Assembly: GCF_022605165.1 (NCBI RefSeq)
Contig: NC_063072.1
Location: forward strand, 2,604,001-2,668,000
Length of the DNA stretch: 64,000 nucleotides
Origin: Purpureocillium takamizusanense
Taxonomy: Eukaryota; Ascomycota; Sordariomycetes; Hypocreales; Ophiocordycipitaceae
Direction: 5' to 3'
A model generated the notes under the pieces. The model was not told where the DNA came from and searched no databases. It saw only the letters and a list, made by a program, of their open reading frames with translations. Both the position numbers and the translations under genes were made by a program. This document shows, one piece after another, positions 31,754-43,500 of the stretch; the first letter of the stretch is position 1; each line of letters begins with the position of its first letter.

Positions 31754-33450
31754 GTTCTCCGATTGTTGATCACGTCATGTATCGTACTGTACAGCACAGC
31801 ATCTCTGTACATGATGCCTGTAGAGGGAGACTATAGTGAATGACGAGCGATTTCTTTGTCCGTTACCTTGGCGATGTCAATCGCACAAGAGATGGCCACG
31901 ACGTCGGAGCCACGCTTTGAGGTTGCAACGAACGCTGCACCCGAGGCTGCCTTGCTGCCAATGGCAGGCCAAGAAACAGGCAGGCGGCCTGCCATTGGCA
32001 AATGAGAGGTGCAGCAGACGATTGCTGTATCACTCGTGTTTTGTCTTTTAAGTTGGTAAAGTTGCTTCGCCGGGTCGCAGCCGAGGGCGCTCGGCCTCGA
32101 TGGCATGCGCGGCGCGCGCGGCGGCTGGGCCAGTCACGGAGCGGTGCTGGTCCACGGTCGCCAATGGCCGGCCCAGAGTCGCCGGCGGGCACGGCCGGAG
32201 GCACCGGAGGCACCGTTCATGAGGAATGCGCCATCATTGTTCGTTGGTCGAGGGAGGGCAATGCACGTCTGGGGAACATGCCACCCGGCATGCACTGTGT
32301 GCCTGGGCGCTCGCTTTGGGGCCGCAGCTGGGAGGGAGGTCAAGCTGGGGGAGCTTTGGAAGCTAGATTGATTGATAACTTCATGTTGATATTGATCGAG
32401 GCCTGGGCAGCAACAGACGACGGCACAGTGCCGTGACAGTGGTCCGGGGGCGGTTCCGGCACCACCTGACCAGCTTACATGGAAAGGGCCAAGGCGCTAA
32501 CAATGGTCAACAAGGTGCCTGGAGCCGCCGCCGTTACAGTGCATTACAGCGCCTCTACAGTGTGTCATCGCACGTGCGTCGCGCTGGCCAGACTGTGTCG
32601 GTCATCTATTATTAGGCGCACGCCCCTCGCGAGACAAACTACCACCCCGGCTCTCGCGAGATGACTCGGCCTTCCCCACATGGATTCTGACACGGCGGCC
32701 TTCTCTCGGGTTCGTCTACCGCCAGCACCAGACGCACGCATCAGCTCAGCTCTTTTCCACCCCGAAAAATCTCTTTCGCTTCTTCGGTCTTTCGTCACGA
32801 GGAGGGGAAAGGAAAAAAAAAGTGGACGCGAGTGCAGATTTATTTTGCCGGCAATGTGTCCAGCCTCGTCGTCGCCGTGAGCTGCCTCTGCGCAAGCAGC
32901 GCTGCGTCGAAGCATCATCGTTCGGACGTCTGTCGAACAAAGAGCAAAAAAGAACAAAAGTTCGCCGCCACCCCCGCCGCTGCCTGCCCGCGCGCCCGCT
33001 TTGCAGACCTTGTCGTGCTGCTGCTGCTGCTGCTGCTTGCTGCGGCACTGTGGCTCAGGCACGGTCTCACGATACTTTCAATTGGCGCTGGTTAGGGCTC
33101 TCGCTTGGTAAACAAGCTCTGCCGGCGGGCTGGACCGGTGGACGGACTACTACTACGTACTGCCCGGTCGTCTGGACGGCAGGCAATTCAACCTGGGGAA
33201 CTCGGACACACAAAAACAGATCACGCGACCTCGTCGCCCTACCGACCTTTATTATCGTCGCTCCTCCGTCGTTTCGACACGTTCCAGCTCATCCCCTTCT
33301 CTCTTCCCCCCCTCTTGCTTCTTCTCATCGGTTCGTCGGCGGCGTCGAGGCACCTCGTCTCGCCCCAGCGCGTTCTTGGTTGCCGTCGCCGCGCGACTCA
33401 GTCCTGTATCCTCAGCCCCCACAGCACCCCAGGGCCAGTGCACCTGCACC
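31754..33450. other. Intergenic region upstream of PHO81
   Basis: It holds the 3' end of the PPR-like gene and the promoter and leader of PHO81. From about 33200 to 33450 the plus strand is C/T-rich, the typical leader pattern. An imperfect palindrome built on GCCATTGGCA / TGCCAATGGC lies at 31959-31999. A CACGTG was not seen close to the PHO81 start. No separate gene is supported. Confidence 0.5.
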
Positions 33451-36400
33451 ATGAAGTTTGGACGGAAGTGAGTCTGCTTATTGCCCCAGAAGCTCTTCAA
33501 TCGCGAATACATAACATTACTAACACGGCTCCCCGCCAAGCCTCCCGCGCAACCAGGTGCCGGAGTGGGCGTCGTCTTACATCAACTACAAAGGCCTGAA
33601 GAAGCTCGTCAAGGCCGCGGCGGACAAGGCTCGTAACGGAGAGGCAGTAGACCCGGCAGGTGGGCGGAACCCCCTGTTGACCGCATCTCGTCAACATCCC
33701 CCGAGGGGCTGGACCCTGATCCCCTAACTCAACCCTGCAGAACTCTTCTTTGCCCTCGACCGCAATCTCGAGGATGTCGACTCCTTTTACAACAAGAAGT
33801 ATGCTGAGGCGTGCCGTCGCCTCAACATATTGCACAACCGCTATGGCAGCGTCCCTGATGTCGTAGCCACTCTCGACCAGGACGAGGTGGAGGAGGTCAT
33901 GGGCGCTCTGCTCGAACTCCGAGCGCAATTCAGAAACCTTCAGTGGTTTGGCGAGATTAACCGCAGGGGCTTCGTCAAGATCACCAAGAAGCTTGACAAG
34001 AAAGTCCCCGGCATCTCGTCCCAGCACAGCTACATCTCCACCAAGGTCGACCCCAAACCCTTTGCAAAGGACGGCAACATCTCGAGGCTGCTCAACGACA
34101 TCAACCGCTGGCTGTCCGTCCTCGGCGATGCCCAGAACTTGGATGACTCCAAGTCGGATCGCTCCACGCGTTCCCTGGGACGAGCCTCCGCAAAGGCCAT
34201 GCTGAACCTGCCGCAGGCGCAGCTCGACGTCCTTGATCAGGCCGTCCGCACTGGTGAAGTCGAGGCGCTCAAGGCTGGCTTGGCTGAGGCGACGGTTGGG
34301 TCAGACTTGCAGATGCAGAGTCTGCTGCTCAACTTGCTCCAACGCTCCATCTCAGCCCGCTCGAGGAAGTGCATTGCGCATCTCCTATCGCAGCTGAAGA
34401 GCCTCGACGAGCCGGACGACATCAACGGCCGCAACTGCATCCACCGTCTCGTCATCCACATTGGAAGGACCAAATCCTCGCCTCAGGACGACGATAGCGT
34501 TAGCGCATATCCCGTCCCCGTCGGGTCTCACTTCACCAACAAGCATCTGCAGCCGGCGGTGTCGTCTACCGTCCCGGTCAAGGCCATCAACACCAAGGAG
34601 TCCAATCTCTTGAGCCAGGATGACGAGGCCGTACAGCTACTCATCTTTCTATTGGATCAGCTCAGCCCTGACCAGAGGATTGCACTCAAGAGCCGGGATT
34701 CGTTTGGTCGCCTGCCCCTGCACTATGCTGCCCAATTCGGATTCGTTATCATCTGCCAGATCATCATGAAGAAGATGCAAGACTGGAACCAGTTTGATTC
34801 TAAAGACGGCATTGACGCCCCCGAGTGGCAGGACCTTGAGGGCTTCGCGCCGCTGCACCTCAGCGTCATTGGGGGTCATCCCTTGACGACGCAGGCTTTG
34901 CTCCAGGGCGAGAACTGGCAAGGAAGCAGCGAGGCCAAGGTCCAGCTCCGGAAGACTGTGCCCAAATCGGGCGCGGTCCTGGCGCTGGCCACAAAGTCCA
35001 ACTATGAGCCCATTGTCGAGATGCTGGTCAAGGCAGGTGTGGACATCAACTGGACCGACAAGACGGGCGAGACGGCGCTGCACGTCGCCGCCAGGTTCAA
35101 CCACGTGGGCTGCGCTCGGATCATTGTCAAGGGGAGCGCGTCCCAAAAGGCCGACCTCGAGATTGCCGAGAATTCCTACTCGTGGACGCCCCTGCACGTG
35201 GCTGCCGTCGACGGCTCCATCACTGTCGTGCAGCTCCTGATCGATAGCGGCGCAGATGTGTCGCGCCCGGACGCCTCCGGCTGGACTGCAAAGGAACACG
35301 CGGCGCTCCGTGGCCACATGGACATTGCGCGACTGCTCGCTGCGCACACAGACGAAGACGAAGCCGCCTCGCGCGTTGCCGCCGGGATGCAGCAGCCCGG
35401 CAACTCGCCCGAGAACTCTTCCATTGATGAGCGACGCTCTAACGGGGCGAACGCCAACAGCGGTCCCCGGCCAGCTGAGCCTGTCAAGAGTTTCGGTCAC
35501 CGCTATCTGACAAACGAAAGCCTGGTGCTCGTCAGTCTCGGGTCGATGGACATCCGCAAGACGACGGATGCCGTCCACCTGGACCGTGTCCCTCTCACCG
35601 AGGCGCACAACACGCAGCTCGACACAGCACTTTCCGTAGTCATCAGCGCCAACGGAGCTGCGGGCGAGGCGACGGTCGTTGATCTGCCGGTCCATGAGAG
35701 CATCGCGACGGAGCCTGTCGTCTTCACGACGCAGGATGCCACCAGCGTCAAGCTGCTCTTCGACATTGTCCCGACATACTCTGGAGGAAGCGGAAAGAAC
35801 AAGATCGGGCGCGCCGTGGCACTGCTGTCATCTATCAAGCCGACGTTAGGCACCCAGCGGATGAACCTCCAGGGCGACGTCTGCGTTCCCATCATGTCGA
35901 GCAATCTCGACGTCATCGGTACCGTAAACTTCAACTACGTCGTCATCACGCCCTTTCACCACCCAAACATGGAGATCACGTCGCGGCAGACGTACTGGAA
36001 GAAGATGTCGTCGACGATGCTCATCGGTCACAGAGGCCTCGGCAAGAACCTGACTTCCAACAAGTCTCTGCAGCTCGGCGAGAACACGCTGCCCTCTTTC
36101 ATCGCAGCGGCCAATCTGGGTGCCCAGTACGTCGAATTCGACGTGCAGCTCACCAAGGACCATGTGCCCGTCATCTACCATGACTTTCTCGTCAGCGAGA
36201 CCGGCATCGACGCCCCCGTCCACACGCTCACCTTGGAGCAGTTTCTGCATATCAACCCCGATAAGGGAAGGGATAGAATCCATCATAGCGGGCCCAAAGT
36301 TGCCAACGGACGCACGGTTTCGCCTCGGCCAAGAAGCCACAGCTTCACGCCCAAGCGTTCACAGTCCATGGGCTACGCCGGGAGCGGGCACGCGGAGATG

Positions 36401-37162
36401 GAGGAGCGCATGAAGCACACTCGGGACTTCAAGGAGAAGGGCTACAAGGCCAACTCCCGCGGCAACTTTATCCAGGCTCCGTTTGCGACGCTGGAGGATC
36501 TTTTCCGCAAGCTGCCCGAGGAGATTGGCTTCAACATTGAGATGAAGTATCCCATGCTGCACGAGAGTGAGGAGCACGAGATGGACACGTACGCGGTCGA
36601 GCTGAACTCATTCTGCGACACGGTGTTGTCCAAGGTGTACGACCTGGCCGGAGAGCGCCACATCATCCTCAGCTCCTTCAACCCAGACATTTGTCTATGC
36701 CTCAGCTTCAAGCAGCCGTCGATTCCGATTCTGTTCCTCACCGACGCGGGGTGCAGTCCGGTCGGCGACATCAGAGCGTCTTCGTTGCAGGAGGCGATTC
36801 GGTTCGCAAGCCGCTGGAATCTGTTGGGCATCGTGTCGGCGGCAGAGCCGCTCATCAACAGTCCGCGGTTGGTCAAGGTGGTCAAGGAACTAGGGTTGGT
36901 GTGCGTCAGCTACGGCGTGCTCAACAACGACCCAGCCATGGTACAGGTATGTTTTCCATGCCATCTATAGGTCGCTTGTGTTCCGAAACTAACGGCCTGG
37001 CAGCGACAAGTCAAAGAGGGCATCGACGCTGTGATTGTCGACAGCGTCCTGGCGATTCGCAAGGGCCTGACGACGGCTGAGTCGGCCAGCGGAGAGCAAA
37101 CACGAACGGCAACTACTCCCGAATCAGAGGAGGGGCTCAAGACGTTGGAAGAGGGGCAGTGA
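33451..37162 (+). CDS. PHO81: PHO81/NUC-2 phosphate regulator (SPX-ankyrin-GDPD)
   Basis: Exons 33451-33467, 33541-33659, 33741-36946 and 37004-37162 join in frame to 1166 residues. The N-terminal SPX domain (1-about 175) begins MKFGRNLPRNQVPEW, with the basic GLKKLVKAAADKAR and the ITKKLDKKV motif that binds inositol pyrophosphates. Ankyrin repeats fall at about 365-580 (GRLPLHYAAQFGF, GETALHVAARFNH, WTPLHVAAVDGS). The C-terminal GDPD domain (about 806-1130) retains HRG, the E-x-D of YVEFDVQ and the HD of IYHDF, so the metal site looks intact. In yeast Pho81 inhibits the Pho80-Pho85 kinase when phosphate is low; Neurospora NUC-2 acts at the same step. The tiny 17-base first exon splits codon 6. 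No close gene follows. Confidence 0.97.
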
Positions 37163-37538
37163 TGTGCATACGAAGTATTTGCTTGCATTTCTGGAGCGGG
37201 AGCCTTGGAGGAAACGTCTTTTCCTCGGGCCTAATACAGCATACACTAGCAGCATGTGATGAGCAGGGACCGGCTTTTTGCAAGGGAGACATTTTCGCAG
37301 TAGCAGGATTCGTTAGACGGCTGAATCTGTCTGAGGAATCCGTGTTGACGGCGAGACGACACTCCAGGTTGACGGATTCATCATGTATCTCGGAGCTGAC
37401 GGACACAACAATTCAGCGGTTGCGGACCGCGAGACAGGGACTGCACCTGCTCGCCGGGTCACGCACAATGACTCGCCCCCTTGTTGATTCTCTTTTCCCT
37501 GGTGTTTCGCTAACGACATGCTGCTCGCCAGTTGCTAC

Positions 37539-37621
37539 GTAGCCACCGGGTGGGTATCGAGCCCCAAGTCCCGTCACCTGATGCGATGCGTACGCGGCAA
37601 GCATGTGCCCAGCCAGGCTAC
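37539..37621 (-). other. tRNA-like inverted-repeat element (weak)
   Basis: On the minus strand an 83-base segment starts GTAGCC and ends GGCTAC, forming a potential acceptor-like stem, extended by ACGT on both sides. It contains GGCTCGATACC, one T-to-C change from a B-box, within a TGGG/CCCA stem, and TGGCTGGGCACATGC near the A-box position. The seventh acceptor pair fails and extra bases lie between the T-arm and acceptor stem, so a functional tRNA is unlikely. It may be a tRNA pseudogene or chance. Confidence 0.2.
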
Positions 37622-38842
37622 GTGAGTGATGCTACCTAGGCAGTACGCACTGATGAAAAGACGCGAGCTACCTTGACCCGTATGCATACCTATATGTGTA
37701 CCTTCCATATATCTTTATACGGACAAGGCTGCATACGGGTTCGCGCAGCCGGCGCTCCGCGACCCAGAGTCTGCCCGAGTTTGGGATATGGCCTGGCCAA
37801 ACCCAACCCCCCCTTGACCCCTACCTTTATACACCGTCCGTTCAAACACCTCCTGCGTGCGCCCGGGGGGATGCGCTGCCACCACGCACACATTGCGTGG
37901 GCAGTGGCAGTGCCGCCATTCGTCTACGCACATCACATGTACGAAGTACATCCCATCCCATACAATCTCACTCTTAAGCACAATAGTTACGTACGACGTA
38001 AGAAACCCACGCTGCGCACCAGGGGTTCGTGTCTCGGGGATGTTCAGAGACAGGGGCGGGCGACGGGCCGCGTGTGTCGGCCCGGCCGCCCGCCCGCCCG
38101 GGGGCTCAGGACCGGACCGCACCGGACCGGGGGGTGTCAGTGGTTTGCCTGGCAGCGCAGCAGGATTTTTGAGAATTTTTTTTTTTGTTTGTCATTGACA
38201 GTTTTACATCATTTCCCATGGGATACTTGTAAAATTGCGGTGTTTGTACATGCATGCATACATGGGTGCGGAGCATGTCGTCAGTGAGTAGTTACGGTAC
38301 GTAGGATCGGGCAGGGTCCTCGGACGGGCGGGGCTGGGGCTGGGGGGGGCGCGTTCTTTCTCGCCAAGGTCGCACGATAATGACGATGATGCCGGTGACG
38401 ATGGTGTTGTTGATGATGCCGGCTGGGCTTGGCTTGTCTTGGCTTGGCTGCTTTTTTGCCCATGAGAGGCGGTACGGGGAATCGAGTCGCGGCGGCGACG
38501 ACGGCGATACCCGACGATGGACGACAGAAAGAGGCGAGATGAAGTGTCGGCGGCGCAGCGACAATGGAGTTCAATGATTCGGGGCTCAGCTCGGCTCGGG
38601 TTCGTGTACGGTGTGACCATCGTCATCGTCCCATGTCCCGAGTGGAGAGGAGGAGGGGGGGGGGGGCTTGGCTTCATCCTGTTGCACTCATATCGCGGAT
38701 GCACCAGTTTGTAGCCGCCGCCGGGAGACTTTCTTTCACCCCCCCTGCCCCCCCAATCCCATCCATTCCGTCCCATCCCCATGCTACTACTGCTACGTAC
38801 TACGTACTACGTACCCTGCTGCTGCGCACGCCACGCATCGGG

Positions 38843-38918
38843 TCCTTTTTTTTTCTCTTTTTTTTTCTCTTTTTTTTTTCTTTTCTTCTTCTTCTTCTTC
38901 TTCTTCTTCTTCTCCCTC
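38843..38918. repeat. 76-base polypyrimidine tract with (CTT)n
   Basis: Every base from 38843 to 38918 is C or T on the plus strand. T-runs interrupted by CTC lead into about ten CTT units (38884-38913). Such tracts can form triplex (H-DNA) structures. It is not next to a recognised start codon. Confidence 0.9.
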
Positions 38919-40548
38919 GTGTCCCTCCTCCTCCTTCTCGTCGTTGCATGCGCCCCCCCGTCTTCTCTTTGGCTTGCTTGCGCATGCTTGCGTCCCGCCC
39001 TCGTGGCATAGGGTGGGTGTGTGTGTGTGGGTGGCGGCGGGCGCGGCGAGACACTGGGAGGGAGGGGGGGGGACGCTGACGCGCACCAAGGCGAAAGAAG
39101 AGAAGAAGAAAAAGAACAATAATCTTTTTATCAATAGGAGACGCGATGTACGGACCGGCTGCCGGGAGGATGAGTACATGTAACCACCTCAAGAAGTACC
39201 GATGGAGCCTTCTTTTGTTTTTCCCTTGGCGGGATGGGATGCTCTCCTTCCCCTCACCCCTCCTGCGTCCTCTCTCTACAATTTTTTCTTCTTTTTTTTT
39301 TTGCTTTTCTCTTCCCTTGACGACACCAGTCCATTCATCTGATAAATCAATCCTCCTCTTGTCTCCTCCCTTGTTATCCCTCCCGCCATTTATGTAAGAA
39401 ACGTCACAGCACTAACTTGAATTGAGTTGCCACTAACATGGAACGGCTCGTACGGTACGGTAGTTGGTTCCGCGCGGCCCGGCGGCATCGACGATTTGAA
39501 TCGGGATGGTTTCAATGTATGGATTACCTACGTATGTACTGTACGTGCTGGGAAGCCGTCCCCGGTCCGAACGAAGAAGGGGAAGAAAAGACCAAACCAA
39601 GTTCCGTATCGCTTCGGATGCTGTTCCCCTGGGCCCCCGAGGAGGAAGGGGGGGGGTGGCGGCGCTGTTGCATCTCTTCCGTATCTGGTTTGACCGAAAG
39701 GTGTCTGTAGTACTACTATATGTGCATATACTACTGTATATATATGCGATGGGGCGTCGTTACCTTTTCCACCTGAACTGATCCTGCATTTGACCATGTA
39801 TGTACCAGGCTGCCCACATCAAGTTGACATTCTGACCAGGTACAAACGATACCTGCCCGGGGTACTCGAGGCAAAAGTCCCCCCCCTTCTTGCCCCCACG
39901 GCTATGCTTCACCATCTACCATAACCACCACCGCCCCTTGCCTTTGCCTCTTCTTTTCTTTTTCTTCTCCTTCTTCTCTTTAGTGTTGCACCCTGCCATG
40001 GTCGTCAACGGGAGGGAAGACCATGAAGGGCCCCTTACCGGTGGACTAGGCGGGCCGGCAGTGCCGAAAAGAAGAAAGGAAAAGAAAGAACCGAGAGGGA
40101 CACGAGAGTGGGGGGCCGGCTTCGACGATGGGAAATGAAAAACCCCTCAGATTCCGTAGGCCCGTCAGATATGACAGCTTTGGCGACGGCGTCGTCGTCT
40201 TTGCCACACAGTTAGTAGTACTACTCTATCTGTCAGGAAAGGAAGGGAGGGGGCGTGCCGTATGAGCGCCTACGAAAAAAAATAAAAAAAAACTTCGCTC
40301 TCTTTTCGTCTTGTCCCTCGGGATGGCTAGTGCTTGTTCCTTCGCTTCGTTCGTTTCGCGGCAAGGTTGCGGAGTGCGTCTGGTGTTGTCAATCTGGGGG
40401 CGGGGGGCGACGGCGGCGGCGGACGGGGCAAAGCGGATACTATCGTTTGCAACTGCGTAGTTGATGTCAGTTGTCATTATTCTTGAGTGAAGTCGTATTT
40501 TGCTGCGTGTATCTGCGCGCGCTCAGTCAGACTCCAAGTCTTTCTTCA

Positions 40549-40551
<3 letters not shown>

Positions 40552-40602
<51 letters not shown>
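40552..40602. repeat. (CA)n microsatellite
   Basis: About 25 uninterrupted AC/CA dinucleotides, the longest perfect dinucleotide repeat in the window. Confidence 0.95.
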
Positions 40603-40603
<1 letters not shown>

Positions 40604-41530
40604 TATCTCTCTTTGCTTTGCTATCCCAAAAGAGGATCTCGACTCCCGTGAGCAAGCCCGTTACCGTGGGCCAAACTGTGCTCGTGATCAAGTGGCGAAT
40701 CCCCCCCTCCACCGGGCGGCTCGGCGAGGGGAAGAAGGCCATGTGCCTTTGCATGTCTTCGAATTGAGGTTACTCACGACGGCGGGGGAGGGCAGGTCCG
40801 TGACTGACTGGCGGAGGCAATGGCTGCCTTCATTTTCTTTAGTGGTGGTGGAGCAGAGAACACGCGCCGTGGTAACTAGAACCGCCCCCAAGAGAAGGAG
40901 GAGCCCACTTACATGCAAGTCTTACACACACGTTGTTACTCTTTACCCTGAACACGTACGACGATACCCCTGGTGTTTTTGGACCATGGAGCACTTTATT
41001 GTAGACAACGCCCCCCGCCGGCGCGCACGGCTGCTGCTGCTACTACTGCTACTACTGATGAATCATATATACTACCTTTCAAAGGACCTGCTAGCGTACA
41101 TAGGTACGTCAAAGTATGTATGTACGCATGTATGTGCGTAGCAAGCGGCAGTTGACGCGGCAAAACAGCAACAAGGAATACTCTGAAGCGGCGGCGGCGG
41201 CGGCCACCATGGTATCATCTCCAGTAGGTGGACGGAGAAGAAGGTCCTCCCCCTCCCCTCCCCGTCCTCCCCTTCACCTCCACCCCTGCTCCTCTGGTTC
41301 GCGGCTGCCGGCCGGGAAACCACAAACATGGGCGGACAAGGGAGCACAGACTACGGAGTCCGATGATGCAGGATGCCATGTACGTAGTACTGTTGTTATA
41401 CTGTAGTACATATGTGTGTATATCTTGCCAAAGCAGTCGGGCAGATCTGCCTCATCTGTGATTGAGCCCGAGCGCGGGTGGCACGACATGGCCGTCCGTC
41501 CGTCCCTTCACTTCCTTCTTCCCTGCTGGT

Positions 41531-41552
41531 CCCCCCCCCCCCCCCCCCCCCC
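41531..41552. repeat. C22 homopolymer
   Basis: Twenty-two consecutive cytosines. The length may be imprecise, since sequencing and assembly often miscount such runs. Confidence 0.9.
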
Positions 41553-43500
41553 TCCTCTGCTCCTCCCAGTTCCCCTGGTACGATGCGGTACTGTCGATGC
41601 GGTACGGCACGATGGGCGTCCAGGCCAGCCCGGGTCGATGCCCGCTCTGCCCTGATGTGACGACCGCGACGTCTCTTCACGTTGCCCCCGGCAACACGTA
41701 CTTTGTATGTACGAGGTAGTAGTAGTAGCAGCAGTACTACGTAGGACAAGTCTGACCTCTCTCTCTCCCTCCCTCCCTTTCCGCTCCTCGACACGTCCCA
41801 AATGCCAAAACCCACCAATCACTCCCCCCTACCCATCGTGGCCTCCCCGTGGTCGTGGTTGCAACGACGCTGTCCCGTCCGTCCGTCCGTGCCGGCCCGG
41901 CACCGCCGCCGCTGCCGCCGCCTCCCGGACCCCCGAAGAGTCCGTCGGTACGGCAAATGACGACGCCGCGGATTTCGTTCCGCCCCCCAAAACCATGGAG
42001 GCGCGAGAAACCGCTCCCTCCGCCCTGCATTCTGCTCGCGCGCGCGCAAAACACCCCCCCCCCGGCATATTTTTTTGTTACAGCAGCCGCTGAGATGACC
42101 GGCCAACCGGACAGCGGGCTGTCTGCTCTCTCCATGAACGGGTTTCCCTCCTGCAGGGGCCTTGGGTGGATGGATGCTACTATCGACCCGCGATGCTGCG
42201 CACTTTCTCCTCCACAAACCAAGCTGGCGAAAAGCTTGGCGGCGCAGCATGGCCAACCAACTACGTACAATGTATGTATGTATGTATGGTGGCTGGCGTT
42301 GCGTGTAAGTCGTTTCGTCTAGATCTTCACGGCGGCGTGTACTGTATGTTGGTTGTCCTGTACAGTATCGTTAGGACGCCTCTCGCCCTTGAACAAGCCG
42401 TCGTCGCCATGTGGCTTGCCTGCCTCTCTCCCTTGTTCCATGTCTCACGCCCTTTTCCTTCCACCACCCACCCACTCACCACCTCCTCTGGCCTGTCGTT
42501 TGCATTTAGACTCGCTCGCCTCAGTCCGCGAATGTGGTGAGGCTGAGAGGTTCGGCATGAAATCCAGTCCTCGACCTCTCGGCATTGCTTTTATTGTCCA
42601 GGGCTGGCGACGCCACCCCCCTCCCTCCCTCCCTGCCTTGCCCCGGTCTTTCTATACCCTGTAAATGTGGCGTTTATCGCGCCGTTGGCGCTCCCATCAC
42701 ATATCATCTTTTTTTATCCTTCTCCAGCCCTGCCTGCCTGCCGACTGATGCCGTTATATTCGTCCCCTCTCCTCTTTTCCGCTCAAACGCCGCGCGCAGC
42801 CGGCTCGTACATGTACTGGGGTAGTATCACGCTTTGCCTCAGAGCCTTGGAACTGAGAGGAGTCAACGACAAAATAGGAAGGCCGTTTTGTCGGCCCGGG
42901 TGCGGCTGCCTGCCCCATGTTCTTCGTTGCGTAAGCGTTCCGCCATCGTCAAACGATGCATTCATGTCCTCTGCACCCCTTGGCCCGTGCCAGATGACCA
43001 TATGTACGTATGTACTTCGCAGCGTGTAACAAAGCCCGCAGGGCTGCCTGGTATCCCTGAGCGATCCAACCAATTCCATCGGCGGACGCCAAGATTTAGG
43101 CTCTTGGGTCTGCCGACGCCACACCCGTTAGGCCTTGTTTTCGCGAAAGCGGCAGGGAGGGGAGGAAAGAAGAAGAGGAAGAGGAAGAGCCAACAGTCCT
43201 TTCAGAAACGATGCCGGTCTCGCGAATGTCTTGTGAGGCCGCGCAGGACCCAGTGTTCCTCATCGGCCACGATCCTTCCACACTGTGGCAACCGGAGGCC
43301 TGCCCATTATTGAATTCGCCGGACGACCTGGTTCCTGTCTCCGGCTTCCTTCCTTTCTCTTCTTCCAGACGCACGTATACCCAAACGACATTCCTGCGGT
43401 AATTGGTGGCATATTGCAGGCTGAAGTGTTCATGGCGAGCATGTTCAGTCCCTCTCGACAACTCCAACCAAACCGTGTCATGACGTAACTATTTGAGCGA

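Larger units (their letters stand above)
37163..43500. other. Gene-free, microsatellite-rich intergenic DNA
   Basis: No coding sequence is recognised in these 6.3 kb. The DNA carries a tRNA-like inverted repeat at 37539-37621, a 76-base pure pyrimidine tract at 38843-38918, (CA)n at 40552-40602, a C22 run at 41531-41552, and several TACGTA and TATGTATGTA arrays (38795-38813, 42262-42285). Open frames, including one of 157 codons at 41849 and opposing frames over the same bases, are low-complexity. Confidence 0.5.

Noticed and set aside
34649..35695. 348-codon minus-strand frame inside PHO81
   Set aside because: It is the complement of the ankyrin region; PHO81 is certain and the antisense frame has no domain.
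41849..42322. 157-codon frame rich in Pro
   Set aside because: It is low-complexity, with opposing minus-strand frames of 145 and 177 codons over the same interval and no conserved motif.
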